Assembly (NCBI RefSeq): GCF_001902295.1
Contig: NZ_CP018335.1
Location: 248,001-312,000 of the forward strand
From: Clostridium kluyveri
Lineage (GTDB): Bacteria; Bacillota; Clostridia; Clostridiales; Clostridiaceae
Reading direction: 5' to 3'
Length of the DNA stretch: 64,000 bases
Both the position numbers and the translations under genes were made by a program. The notes under the pieces are model-generated. The model was not told the DNA's origin, searched no databases, and worked only from the letters and a program-made list of their open reading frames with translations. Positions 55,358 through 64,000 of the stretch are shown here, in pieces. How positions within the stretch are numbered: position 1 is the stretch's first letter; each line of letters starts with the position of its first letter.

Positions 55358-57424
55358 GTGGGAAGAGAATATCCGCTAGAAAAGTTCCGTAACATAGGAA
55401 TAATGGCACATATTGATGCCGGAAAGACCACTACTACGGAACGTATACTTTTCTATACAGGAAGAACTCATAAAATAGGAGAAGTACATGAGGGGCAGGC
55501 TACTATGGACTGGATGGCCCAAGAACAGGAAAGAGGAATAACAATAACTTCAGCTGCCACTTTTTGTAAATGGAAAGGTTATGCTATAAATATAATAGAT
55601 ACACCAGGACACGTGGATTTTACTGTAGAGGTTGAGAGGTCTTTAAGAGTTCTTGATGGAGCTGTTACCGTCCTAGATGCTAAAAGTGGAGTAGAGCCGC
55701 AAACAGAAACTGTATGGAGGCAGGCAGACAACTATGGGGTTCCAAGATTGGTTTATGTAAATAAAATGGATTCAACTGGGGCAGACTTTTATATGTGTGT
55801 AAATACTTTAAGAGATAGACTTCACTGTAATGCCATACCTATTCAAATTCCAATAGGCTCAGAAAGTGAATTTAAAGGGATAGTTAATCTTGTAAAAAAT
55901 GAAGCTATAATATATGAAGATGACTTGGGAACTGTTATGGACGAAGTTGAGATACCAGATAATTTAAAAGATGAAGCTGAAAAATATAGAACCGAATTAA
56001 TTGAAGCAATATCTGAGTTAGATGAAGATATAATGATGAAGTATCTAGAAGGAGAAGAACTTACAGAGGAAGAAATAGTATCTGCAATTAGAAAAGGCGT
56101 TATTTCAAACAAGATAGTACCAGTTTTATGTGGCTCTTCTTATAAGAATAAAGGTGTACAGCCAATGATAGATGCAGTAGTTGATTTTATGCCTTCACCA
56201 CTTGATATACCTCCTATAAAGGGCACTAATCCTGAAACAGGAGAAGAAACTGATAGACCGGCAGATGATAACCAACCATTATCAGCATTAGCGTTTAAAA
56301 TTGCAACAGATCCATTTGTAGGTAAGTTGGCATTTACAAGAATTTATTCAGGAATTATGAAGAGCGGCACTTATGTGTATAACTCAACAAAGGGGAAAAA
56401 GGAAAGAATAGCAAGACTTGTAAAAATGCACTCAAACCGAAGAGAAGAAGTTGATGAACTTCGTGCAGGTGATTTAGGAGCTATAGTAGGATTAAAAGAT
56501 ACTACAACAGGGAATACACTTTGTGATGAGCAGAATGCTGTAGTACTTGAAAGTATGGAATTTCCAGAACCTGTTATACATGTTGCCATAGAACCTAAGA
56601 CAAAAGCTGGTCAAGAGAAAATGGGTATTGCACTTTCAAAACTCGCAGAAGAAGATCCGACATTTAAGACTCATACAGACCAAGAAACAGGACAGACAAT
56701 TATATCTGGAATGGGTGAACTTCATTTGGAGATAATTGTAGATAGACTTCAAAGAGAATTTAAGGTGGAGTGCAATGTTGGTAAACCACAGGTTGCTTAT
56801 AAGGAAACTATTAGAAAAACCGTTAAAGCAGAAGGTAAATTTGTTAGACAGTCTGGTGGACATGGTCAATATGGTCATTGTTGGATAGAGATGTCACCTT
56901 CCGAAGAAGGATATTCATTTGAAAATGCTATAGTGGGAGGAACTATTCCAAGGGAATATATTTCACCAATTGATGAAGGAATAAAGCAGGCTTCTGAAAC
57001 TGGAACAGTAGCGGGGTATCCTGCTATAAACTTCAAGGTAAAATTATATGATGGTTCTTATCATGATGTGGATTCTTCAGAAATGGCATTTAAAATTGCT
57101 GCATCTATGGCATTTAAAAATGCTATGTCAAAAGCAGATCCAGTTTTACTTGAACCAATGATGAGAGTTGAAGTTACAGTACCAGAGGAATATATGGGAG
57201 ATGTAATAGGCGACATAAATTCAAGAAGAGGAAGAATTGAAGGAATGGATCCAAGAGCAGGAGCACAAGTTATAAGATCTTTTGTTCCGCTTTCTGAAAT
57301 GTTTGGATATGCAACTGTACTTAGATCAAGAACACAAGGTAGAGGAGTATATTCTATGACATTTGATCATTATGAAGAGGTTCCAAAGAGTATTCAAGAA
57401 AAGATTACAGGAGAAAAGAAATAA
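55358..57424 (+). CDS. fusA: Elongation factor G
   Basis: The canonical translocase has 688 residues. G1 is AHIDAGKTT, G3 is DTPGH (81-85) with the catalytic histidine, and G4 is NKMD, so all are intact, unlike the paralogue at 23563. GTG 55358 lies behind GAGGAGG. It is followed 44 bp later by tuf in the standard str order rpsL-rpsG-fusA-tuf. Confidence 0.97.
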   Translation: MGREYPLEKFRNIGIMAHIDAGKTTTTERILFYTGRTHKIGEVHEGQATMDWMAQEQERGITITSAATFCKWKGYAINIIDTPGHVDFTVEVERSLRVLDGAVTVLDAKSGVEPQTETVWRQADNYGVPRLVYVNKMDSTGADFYMCVNTLRDRLHCNAIPIQIPIGSESEFKGIVNLVKNEAIIYEDDLGTVMDEVEIPDNLKDEAEKYRTELIEAISELDEDIMMKYLEGEELTEEEIVSAIRKGVISNKIVPVLCGSSYKNKGVQPMIDAVVDFMPSPLDIPPIKGTNPETGEETDRPADDNQPLSALAFKIATDPFVGKLAFTRIYSGIMKSGTYVYNSTKGKKERIARLVKMHSNRREEVDELRAGDLGAIVGLKDTTTGNTLCDEQNAVVLESMEFPEPVIHVAIEPKTKAGQEKMGIALSKLAEEDPTFKTHTDQETGQTIISGMGELHLEIIVDRLQREFKVECNVGKPQVAYKETIRKTVKAEGKFVRQSGGHGQYGHCWIEMSPSEEGYSFENAIVGGTIPREYISPIDEGIKQASETGTVAGYPAINFKVKLYDGSYHDVDSSEMAFKIAASMAFKNAMSKADPVLLEPMMRVEVTVPEEYMGDVIGDINSRRGRIEGMDPRAGAQVIRSFVPLSEMFGYATVLRSRTQGRGVYSMTFDHYEEVPKSIQEKITGEKK

Positions 57425-57468
57425 TTAATTTTAAATAATATACTGATCTATTTAAGGAGGAAGAAGTA

Positions 57469-58662
57469 ATGTCAAAAGAAAAGTTTGAGAGAACAAAACC
57501 ACATGTAAACATAGGAACAATAGGACACGTAGACCACGGTAAGACAACATTGACAGCAGCAATAACAATGGTATTAGCAAAAGAAGGTAAGGCATCAGCA
57601 ACAAAGTATGATGAAATAGATAAGGCACCGGAAGAAAAAGAAAGAGGAATAACAATAAATACAGCACACGTAGAATATGAGACAGAAAGCAGACATTATG
57701 CACATGTAGATTGTCCAGGACATGCAGACTATGTAAAGAACATGATAACAGGGGCAGCACAAATGGACGGAGCAATACTTGTAGTAAGTGCAGCAGATGG
57801 TCCAATGCCTCAGACAAGAGAACACATACTGCTGGCAAGTAGGGTAGGGGTACAGTATATAGTAGTGTTTTTAAATAAATCAGACCAGGTAGATGATCCT
57901 GAATTAATAGAATTAGTAGAAATGGAAGTAAGAGAACTATTAAGTGAATATGGATTCCCAGGAGACGATGTTCCAATAGTAGTAGGAAGTGCATTGAAGG
58001 TAATTGAGAACCCAGATGATGCAGAAGCAACTAAATGTATATATGAATTAATGGAAGCAGTAGATACTTATATACCAACACCAGAGAGACCAGTAGATAA
58101 GCCATTCTTAATGCCAATAGAAGATGTATTCACAATAACAGGAAGAGGAACAGTAGCTACAGGAAGAGTAGAAAGTGGAGTGCTTAAGGTAGGAGACGAA
58201 GTAGAGATAGTAGGATTAAAGGAAGAGAAGAAGAAGACAGTATGTACGGGAGTAGAAATGTTTAGAAAGCTTCTAGATCAGGCTATGGCAGGAGATAATA
58301 TAGGAGCATTATTAAGAGGAATACAGAGAGAAGAAATAGAGAGAGGACAGGTATTATCAAAGCCTGGTTCAGTAAAGCCACATAAGAAATTTGTAGGTCA
58401 GGTGTATGTATTAAAGAAAGAAGAAGGCGGAAGACACACACCATTTTTTAATGGATATAGACCACAGTTTTATTTTAGAACAACAGATGTAACAGGTTCA
58501 ATATCATTACCAGAGGGAGTAGAAATGGTAATGCCAGGAGATCATATAGATATGAATGTAGAACTTATAACACCTGTTGCAATGCATGAAGGATTGAGAT
58601 TTGCAATAAGAGAAGGTGGCAGAACAGTTGGTTCAGGTGTTGTTACTACAGTGTCTGAATAA
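57469..58662 (+). CDS. tuf: Elongation factor Tu, copy 2
   Basis: Protein identical to copy 1 (41382-42575) over all 397 residues. DNA identity extends from AAGGAGGAAGAAGTA before the start to AAGTGTGTTAAGG after the stop, beyond which the flanks differ completely. This is the str-operon copy, directly after fusA. Confidence 0.97.
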   Translation: MSKEKFERTKPHVNIGTIGHVDHGKTTLTAAITMVLAKEGKASATKYDEIDKAPEEKERGITINTAHVEYETESRHYAHVDCPGHADYVKNMITGAAQMDGAILVVSAADGPMPQTREHILLASRVGVQYIVVFLNKSDQVDDPELIELVEMEVRELLSEYGFPGDDVPIVVGSALKVIENPDDAEATKCIYELMEAVDTYIPTPERPVDKPFLMPIEDVFTITGRGTVATGRVESGVLKVGDEVEIVGLKEEKKKTVCTGVEMFRKLLDQAMAGDNIGALLRGIQREEIERGQVLSKPGSVKPHKKFVGQVYVLKKEEGGRHTPFFNGYRPQFYFRTTDVTGSISLPEGVEMVMPGDHIDMNVELITPVAMHEGLRFAIREGGRTVGSGVVTTVSE

Positions 58663-58703
58663 GTGTGTTAAGGGAAATTTCAAGGTAATAGCATTTTGAT
58701 GAA

Positions 58704-58727
58704 AAGGAAAGAGGCAGCTCTTTCCTT
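58704..58727 (+). terminator. Terminator of the str operon
   Basis: A perfect 10-bp stem (AAGGAAAGAG/CTCTTTCCTT) with a 4-nt loop; the 3' side is moderately T-rich. Confidence 0.68.
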
Positions 58728-58784
58728 AATTTAAGCAGTTATTAATGCACCTTATGTTGCTTATTTAAAAGTATAAATTTTTAC

Positions 58785-58813
58785 TTGTCAGAAGTAAGAA
58801 TTTAGTGTATACT
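58785..58813 (+). promoter_or_regulatory. S10 operon promoter
   Basis: TTGTCA (58785-58790), a 17-bp spacer and TATACT (58808-58813). Confidence 0.72.
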
Positions 58814-58819
58814 TAAGAG

Positions 58820-59010
58820 GTTGTGAGGTTATAACAGCGATGAGGCAAGAGGTTGCCGGGCTTCCGGGTAATTCTTGACTGAGTATGCCAAGGTCTTGAA
58901 CTAGGCGACGGTTATTTTATAAGGTGTTCTTTACGTTAAAATATATGAAACGCCTGGAACAGTTTATAGAATATATCCGCTGTTGTACGTAAGAAGTATA
59001 GCGTGCATGA
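58820..59010 (+). promoter_or_regulatory. Structured leader of the S10 operon
   Basis: About 190 nt of G/C-richer, non-coding sequence lies between the promoter and the rpsJ ribosome-binding site. AACAGCG (58833-58839) pairs with CGCTGTT (58978-58984) and would close the whole structure. Inside are local hairpins such as CCGGGCTTCCGGG. A leader upstream of rpsJ is recalled in other clostridia, but its ligand, perhaps an S10-operon protein, is not known from this sequence. Confidence 0.6.
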
Positions 59011-59027
59011 AAAGGAGGGAAAAAATA

Positions 59028-59336
59028 ATGGCAAAACAAAAAATAAGAATAAGGCTGAAAGCTTTCGATCACACCATACTTGATCAATCATCTGAAAAGA
59101 TAGTAGAAACTGCCAAGTCTACAGGAGCAAAGGTAGCAGGACCTGTACCGTTACCTACAGAAAAAGATGTGGTTACAATTCTAAGAGCCCCACATAAATA
59201 TAAAGATTCAAGAGAACAATTTGAGATAAGAACTCATAAAAGACTTATAGATATAATAAGTCCATCCCCAAAAACTGTTGATGCTTTAATGAGACTTGAT
59301 TTACCGGCGGGTGTCGATATTGAGATAAAATTATAA
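59028..59336 (+). CDS. rpsJ: 30S ribosomal protein S10
   Basis: 102 residues, with [40 protein letters not shown] and the conserved [17 protein letters not shown] lies before ATG 59028, while the open frame extends further upstream without a site. First gene of the S10 ribosomal protein operon. Confidence 0.97.
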
Positions 59337-59423
59337 AAATGCGATTGTAATAAAGTATTATTACTAACTATTATGACCGTTTATTTTAAACGATCCGCTA
59401 ATATGTTTAGGAGGTGTATATAA

Positions 59424-60053
59424 ATGAAAAAAGCCATATTGGGTAAAAAATTAGGTATGACCCAGATATTTAATGAAAATGGTAGAGTAGTTCCTGTTAC
59501 AGTAATTGAAGCAGGACCTTGTGTAGTTGTACAAAAGAAGACTGAGGAAAAGGACGGTTATAAATCTATACAGATTGGTTTTGGGGATATAAGAGAGAAG
59601 CTTGTAAACAAACCATTAAAAGGTCATTTTGCAAAGTCAGGAGTTTCATTAAAAAGATTCTTAAAAGAATTTAAAGTTGATAATATAGATGAATATGAAA
59701 TAGGGCAAGAAATAAAGGCAGATATTTTTGCAGAAGGAGACAGGATTGATGTATCCGGTGTCTCAAAGGGTAAGGGGTTCCAGGGAGTAATAAGAAGATG
59801 GAATGCTCAAAGAGGACCTATGTCTCATGGTTCGAAATTCCATAGGGCTGTTGGTTCAATGGGGGCTTCTTCTGATCCATCCAGGACTTTTAAGAACAAG
59901 AAAATGCCAGGACATATGGGAAATAAGAATACTACTGTATTAAATCTACAAGTCGCAAAAGTCATTCCTGAAAAAAATATTATTTTGATAAAAGGTGGAG
60001 TACCAGGTCCTAACAAGAGTTTTGTGTCAATAAAAGATACAGTTAAGGCTTAA
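59424..60053 (+). CDS. rplC: 50S ribosomal protein L3
   Basis: L3 binds near the 3' end of 23S and starts 50S assembly. It has 209 residues. KKAILGKKLGMTQIF at the N-terminus and the loop MSHGSKFHRAVGSMGASSDPSRTFKNKKMPGHMG are diagnostic. AGGAGG precedes ATG 59424. Confidence 0.97.
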   Translation: MKKAILGKKLGMTQIFNENGRVVPVTVIEAGPCVVVQKKTEEKDGYKSIQIGFGDIREKLVNKPLKGHFAKSGVSLKRFLKEFKVDNIDEYEIGQEIKADIFAEGDRIDVSGVSKGKGFQGVIRRWNAQRGPMSHGSKFHRAVGSMGASSDPSRTFKNKKMPGHMGNKNTTVLNLQVAKVIPEKNIILIKGGVPGPNKSFVSIKDTVKA

Positions 60054-60077
60054 TTTTATTAGAAAGGAGGATGCAGA

Positions 60078-60698
60078 ATGCCTATAGTAGGATTATTTAA
60101 TAAAGAAGGTCAAAAAATTACGGATTTTGAGTTGTCAGATAAAGTATTTGGAGTTGAAGTAAATCAATACGTTATGCACCAAGTAGTTGTAGCGTTACTT
60201 GCCAATAAAAGACAGGGAACACAGTCAGCAAAGACTAGAGCTGAAGTTTCCGGAGGTGGAATTAAGCCTTGGAGACAAAAGGGAACTGGTAGAGCAAGAC
60301 AGGGTTCTATAAGATCACCTCAATGGATTCATGGTGGTATAGTTTTCGCAGTGAAACCTAGAAGTTATAGAATTTCGGTTCCTAAGTCAGCAAGAAGGTT
60401 AGCTATGAAATCTGCTCTATCAAGTAAAGTTGAAGAGAATCAGATAGTGGTACTTGAAAGTTTAGAGATGGATGCTCCAAAAACAAAAGAAGTGATAAAA
60501 ATGTTAGATGCTTTTGAAGCTAAAAAGACATTAATTGTTACGGCAGAATCAAATCAAAATGTATATAAGTCAGCAAGAAATATACAGGGAGTATCGGTAA
60601 TTCCTGTTAATAATTTGAATGTATATGACTTGTTAAAGTTTGAGAAGCTTATAATAACTAAGGATGCTGTATCAAAAATTGAGGAGGTGTATGCATAA
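60078..60698 (+). CDS. rplD: 50S ribosomal protein L4
   Basis: L4 lines the exit tunnel. It has 206 residues with the extended loop RAEVSGGGIKPWRQKGTGRARQGSIRSPQWIHGG. AAAGGAGG precedes ATG 60078. Its stop overlaps the rplW start by one base. Confidence 0.97.
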   Translation: MPIVGLFNKEGQKITDFELSDKVFGVEVNQYVMHQVVVALLANKRQGTQSAKTRAEVSGGGIKPWRQKGTGRARQGSIRSPQWIHGGIVFAVKPRSYRISVPKSARRLAMKSALSSKVEENQIVVLESLEMDAPKTKEVIKMLDAFEAKKTLIVTAESNQNVYKSARNIQGVSVIPVNNLNVYDLLKFEKLIITKDAVSKIEEVYA

Positions 60699-60994
60699 TG
60701 AAATATACCAATTATGATATCATAAGAAGGCCTGTTATAACTGAAAAAAGCATGGGCGCTATGAATGAAAAAAAATACACCTTTATAGTTGATATACGTG
60801 CTAATAAGTCAATGATAAAGAGAGCTATTGAGGATGTTTTTGGAGTGACCGTTGAAACTGTAAATACATCAAGATATAAAGGAAAGAAAAAAAGAGTAGG
60901 TGTCCATATAGGAAAAAGACCAGACTATAAAAAAGCCATTGTTAAACTCACAGAAGAAAGTAAAACAATAGAATTTTTTGAAGGAATACAATAA
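60698..60994 (+). CDS. rplW: 50S ribosomal protein L23
   Basis: L23 sits at the tunnel exit and docks trigger factor and SRP. It has 98 residues, starting with YDIIRRPVITEKS and followed by the basic RYKGKKKRVG loop. GAGGAGG lies in the end of rplD. Confidence 0.96.
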   Translation: MKYTNYDIIRRPVITEKSMGAMNEKKYTFIVDIRANKSMIKRAIEDVFGVTVETVNTSRYKGKKKRVGVHIGKRPDYKKAIVKLTEESKTIEFFEGIQ

Positions 60995-61052
60995 TAGATA
61001 AAGCAGTTATTGGAGAAATCCAGATAAGCGAAAAAAGGAGGGAATACCGGTT

Positions 61053-61886
61053 ATGGCAGTTAAGGGATTTAGACCTACCACACCTTCAAGAAGGCATATG
61101 ACTGTAAACACATTTGAAGAAATAACTACAGATATACCAGAAAAATCACTTCTTGTGGCACTGAAAAGAAGTGGTGGTAGGAATGCTCACGGTAAAATAA
61201 CAGTTCGTCATATAGGTGGCGGGGCAAAACGGAAATATAGAATAATAGATTTTAAAAGAAACAAAGATGGAATACCAGCAAAGGTATCAACTATAGAATA
61301 TGATCCTAACAGATCAGCATTTATAGCTCTTGTGACTTATGCAGATGGTGAAAAAAGATATATAATAGCTCCGGTTGGATTAAAAGTTGGTAATGTTATA
61401 GTATCAGGTGCAGATTCAGATATAAAGGTAGGAAATTGTCTTCCAATTGTTAACATACCTGTAGGTACAACAATTCATAACATAGAATTGCAGGCAGGAA
61501 AAGGAGCACAACTTGTAAGATCAGCAGGAACTTCAGCTCAGCTTATGGCTAAAGAGGGGAAATATGCTACTTTGAGACTTCCAAGTGGTGAGGTAAGATA
61601 TGTAAGAATAGAATGTAGGGCAACAATAGGTACAGTTTCAAATTTAACACATGAAATAATTAACATAGGTAAAGCAGGTAGAAAAAGACATATGGGAATA
61701 AGACCCACAGTTAGAGGTTCTGTAATGAATCCTAATGACCATCCACATGGTGGTGGAGAAGGAAAATCGCCAGTAGGACATCCGGGACCGCTCACTCCAT
61801 GGGGTAAACCTGCATTAGGATTGAAGACTAGAAAAAACAAGAAATATTCAGATAAATTTATAATTAAAAGAAAGAATAAAAAGTAA
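61053..61886 (+). CDS. rplB: 50S ribosomal protein L2
   Basis: L2 is needed for peptidyl transferase assembly. It has 277 residues. The C-terminal PTVRGSVMNPNDHPHGGGEGKSPVGHPGP contains the conserved histidine near the active site. AAGGAGGG lies before ATG 61053. Confidence 0.97.
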   Translation: MAVKGFRPTTPSRRHMTVNTFEEITTDIPEKSLLVALKRSGGRNAHGKITVRHIGGGAKRKYRIIDFKRNKDGIPAKVSTIEYDPNRSAFIALVTYADGEKRYIIAPVGLKVGNVIVSGADSDIKVGNCLPIVNIPVGTTIHNIELQAGKGAQLVRSAGTSAQLMAKEGKYATLRLPSGEVRYVRIECRATIGTVSNLTHEIINIGKAGRKRHMGIRPTVRGSVMNPNDHPHGGGEGKSPVGHPGPLTPWGKPALGLKTRKNKKYSDKFIIKRKNKK

Positions 61887-61889
61887 TTT

Positions 61890-61911
61890 GAAGAGAATAC
61901 ACATTCTCTTC
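61890..61911 (+). repeat. Hairpin between rplB and rpsS
   Basis: GAAGAGAAT/ATTCTCTTC, a perfect 9-bp stem with a 4-nt loop, starts right after the rplB stop in an unusually wide (135-bp) gap for this operon. No T-run follows, so it is more likely a processing or partial-attenuation site. Confidence 0.5.
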
Positions 61912-62021
61912 GTTGATTTAAGTAAAAAGATTGAATTTATAAGATATAATAAAAATAAGTTGTTTTTATATGAATTTAGTAAAGTTTTATTTGGATAGAT
62001 TGTATGAAGGGAGGCTAAAAA

Positions 62022-62309
62022 GTGAGCAGATCAGTAAAAAAAGGACCGTTTGTCCAGGAATCACTTTTAAAAAAGATAAATGAATTGAATAAAAAAGGCG
62101 AGAAAAAAGTTATAAAAACTTGGTCACGAAGTTCAACTATATTTCCTCAGATGATAGGTCATACTATAGCAGTACATGATGGAAGAAAGCATGTTCCTGT
62201 ATATATATCAGAAGATATGGTAGGACATAAATTAGGAGAATTTGCATTAACTAGAACATACAGGGGACACGTTAATAAAACTGAAAAAACAACTCGTGTT
62301 TCTAGATAG
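62022..62309 (+). CDS. rpsS: 30S ribosomal protein S19
   Basis: 95 residues: SRSVKKGPFV, TWSRSSTIFPQMIGHTIAVHDGRKHVPV and LGEFALTRTYRGH are typical. GTG 62022 lies behind GGGAGG. Confidence 0.97.
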   Translation: MSRSVKKGPFVQESLLKKINELNKKGEKKVIKTWSRSSTIFPQMIGHTIAVHDGRKHVPVYISEDMVGHKLGEFALTRTYRGHVNKTEKTTRVSR

Positions 62310-62332
62310 TTTGAAAGGAGGGAATAGGTAAG

Positions 62333-62668
62333 ATGGAAGCTAAGGCTATAGCTAAATATGTAAGAATGTCCTCAATGAAAGTAAGAGTTGTACTTAATTT
62401 GGTGAGAGGCAAAAATGTAAATGAAGCTTTTGCCATATTAAAATATACTCCAAGAGATGCGGCTGTAGTGGTTAATAAACTTTTAAAATCAGCAGTTGCT
62501 AATGCAGAGAATAATTTAGATTTAAATAGAGATACTTTATATATTTCAGAGGCATATGCTTGTGAAGGGCCTACATTAAAAAGATTTCAACCACATGCTC
62601 AAGGAAGGGCTTTTAGAATCAATAAAAGAAGTAGTCATATAACTTTAATAGTTAAGGAAAGAGAGTAA
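62333..62668 (+). CDS. rplV: 50S ribosomal protein L22
   Basis: 111 residues. The N-terminal KAIAKYVRMSSMKVRVVLNLVRGK and the tunnel loop RFQPHAQGRAFRINKRSSHITLIV are present. AAGGAGGG lies before ATG 62333. Confidence 0.97.
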   Translation: MEAKAIAKYVRMSSMKVRVVLNLVRGKNVNEAFAILKYTPRDAAVVVNKLLKSAVANAENNLDLNRDTLYISEAYACEGPTLKRFQPHAQGRAFRINKRSSHITLIVKERE

Positions 62669-62683
62669 GAAGGAGGGAAACAG

Positions 62684-63355
62684 ATGGGACAAAAAGTACA
62701 TCCGCACGGCTTAAGGGTTGGTATAATTAAAGAATGGGATGCCAAATGGTATGCAGATAAGAAAAATTTCGCAGATAATCTAGTTGAAGATAATAAAATT
62801 AGAAAATTTGTAAAGAAAAAAGGCGCCATAGCAGGAATTTCAAAGATCCAAATTGAAAGAGCAGCTAAAAGAATTAAGTTAAATATATTTACAGCTAAGC
62901 CTGGAATGATAATAGGAAAAGGCGGTCAGGGAATTGAAGCTTTGAAAACAGAATTGAAGAAGATAGTTCCAGATAAAGTTATACTTATAAATATAGTTGA
63001 GGTAAAGGTAGCGGAGGCTGATGCTCAACTTATGGCGGAAAATATAGCACTGCAGCTTGAAAAAAGAATTTCTTTTAGGAGAGCAATGAAGCAGACAATA
63101 CAAAGAGCAATGAAATCAGGAGTTAAAGGAGTTAAGACTACATGTTCAGGAAGACTTGGTGGTGCTGAAATAGCAAGATCAGAATCCTATCATGAAGGAA
63201 CAATTCCATTACAGACTTTAAGGGCCGATATAGGCTATGGGTTTGCAGAAGCAGATACTACATACGGTAAAATAGGAGTAAAGGTATGGGTATATAAAGG
63301 AGAAGTGCTTCCTGCTAAAAAACCTATTGAGAACAAGGAAGAAGCTAAAGCATAG
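62684..63355 (+). CDS. rpsC: 30S ribosomal protein S3
   Basis: 223 residues. MGQKVHPHGLRVGI starts the N-domain; the KH domain has GMIIGKGGQGIEALK; and the C-terminal domain ends KVWVYKGEVLP. AAGGAGGG lies before ATG 62684. Confidence 0.97.
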   Translation: MGQKVHPHGLRVGIIKEWDAKWYADKKNFADNLVEDNKIRKFVKKKGAIAGISKIQIERAAKRIKLNIFTAKPGMIIGKGGQGIEALKTELKKIVPDKVILINIVEVKVAEADAQLMAENIALQLEKRISFRRAMKQTIQRAMKSGVKGVKTTCSGRLGGAEIARSESYHEGTIPLQTLRADIGYGFAEADTTYGKIGVKVWVYKGEVLPAKKPIENKEEAKA

Positions 63356-63372
63356 GGAAGGAGGAATAACGT

Positions 63373-63816
63373 ATGTTAATGCCTAAGAAAGTGAAGCATC
63401 GTAAGGTACAGCGAGGTAGAATGAAAGGCAAAGCTACAAGGGGTAATTCTATAGCATATGGAGATTACGCTATACAGGCTACGGAATGTGCTTGGATAAC
63501 AAATAATCAGATAGAATCAGCTAGAATAGCTATAAATAGATATATTAGAAGAGGAGGAAAACTTTGGATAAAAATTTTCCCTGATAAACCTGTTACAGAA
63601 AAACCTGCAGAAACACGTATGGGTTCTGGTAAGGGTTCACCAGAATACTGGGTAGCAGTTGTTAAACCAGGCAGAATATTGTTTGAATTATCAGGTGTTC
63701 CAGAGGAGACAGCCAGAGAAGCAATGAGACTTGCATCACACAAATTACCTATAAAAACTAAATTCGTGACAAAGAGAGATTTTGAAGAAGTGGGTGGTGA
63801 AAGCGATGAAGGCTAG
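63373..63816 (+). CDS. rplP: 50S ribosomal protein L16
   Basis: 147 residues. [25 protein letters not shown] matches the family start, so ATG 63373 (8 nt after AAGGAGG) is preferred to ATG 63379. [31 protein letters not shown] (with KI for RI) is diagnostic. It overlaps rpmC by 11 bp. Confidence 0.97.
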
Positions 63817-64000
63817 AGAATTACAGGAACTAAGACAAGGCAGTAGCCCTCAAGACTTACAGGAAAAGGTACAGGATCTTAAATCAGAATTATTTAATTT
63901 AAGGTTTCAATTGGCAACAGGTCAATTGGAGAATCCTATGAGAATAAGGGAAGTTAAAAAATCTATAGCCCAAATTAAGACCATCCTTAGAGAAAAAGAG
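63806..64000 (+). CDS. rpmC: 50S ribosomal protein L29, cut by the window edge
   Basis: The 65 visible codons start [23 protein letters not shown] and continue into [41 protein letters not shown], the L29 signature. No stop is reached; only a few residues should be missing. The start lies inside the end of rplP, with GGGTGGTGA as the ribosome-binding site. Confidence 0.95.

Overview
The window is the chromosomal core of a low-GC, spore-forming Clostridium (sensu stricto type). Support comes from the A/T-rich sequence, spoIIE and sigH, the ctsR-mcsA-mcsB-clpC stress operon, disA, T-box and L10 leader regulation, CCTCC at the 3' end of 16S rRNA, near-universal strong Shine-Dalgarno sites and frequent TTG/GTG starts. 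A relative of C. kluyveri or C. ljungdahlii is plausible, but the species is not proven here. Nearly everything reads on the plus strand; one small gene (34143-34544) and one proposed small RNA (about 14812-14920) are on the minus strand.

Layout. 1-644: a promoter, a tandemly duplicated tRNA triplet (Leu-fMet-Met, twice) and a terminator. 645-12754: spoIIE, tilS, hpt, ftsH, an FlK-like thioesterase, coaX, dusB, an unknown gene, greA and lysS. 12755-16893: tRNA-Asn, a T-box leader and glyS, an intergenic region with a candidate minus-strand sRNA, and murD lying between two inverted copies of a structured repeat. 17100-23246: a full rRNA operon (16S, tRNA-Ala, tRNA-Ile, 23S, 5S, a CAT-anticodon tRNA, tRNA-Ala), with processing stems and four copies of a second structured repeat inside the pre-rRNA. 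23563-26775: an EF-G paralogue, a small unknown gene and a histidine phosphatase. 26864-31574: the CtsR stress operon. 31672-40931: radA, disA, a DUF1573/MazG-like gene, a PIN-TRAM protein, ispD, cysS, mrnC, rlmB, rae1 and sigH. 41057-64000: two tRNAs, tuf, rpmG, secE, nusG, rplKA, rplJL, rpoBC, an L7Ae-like gene, rpsL, rpsG, fusA, a second identical tuf, and the start of the S10 operon (rpsJ to rpmC, cut by the window edge).

The genes form a translation and transcription core: rRNA, tRNAs, synthetases, elongation factors, RNA polymerase, rRNA maturation (mrnC, rlmB), mRNA surveillance (rae1) and tRNA modification (tilS, dusB). Sporulation and stress control (spoIIE, sigH, disA, ctsR operon) are woven in. 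mrnC lies in the same window as the 23S processing stem on which such an enzyme would act.

The least expected material is in the non-coding DNA. (1) A family of about 150-bp structured repeats occurs in both orientations at 15138-15285, 16697-16847 and 54064-54214, with remnants at 12791-12804 and 42626-42659; helix sequences differ between copies in a compensatory way. (2) A separate family of about 118-bp hairpin repeats occurs four times, all in the spacers of the rRNA precursor. (3) A minus-strand promoter and terminator define a roughly 105-nt C-rich RNA downstream of glyS. (4) In nusG the Shine-Dalgarno sequence is 33 nt from the ATG, with a hairpin between them that would bring the two to about 8 nt. 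None of these was tested against a database.
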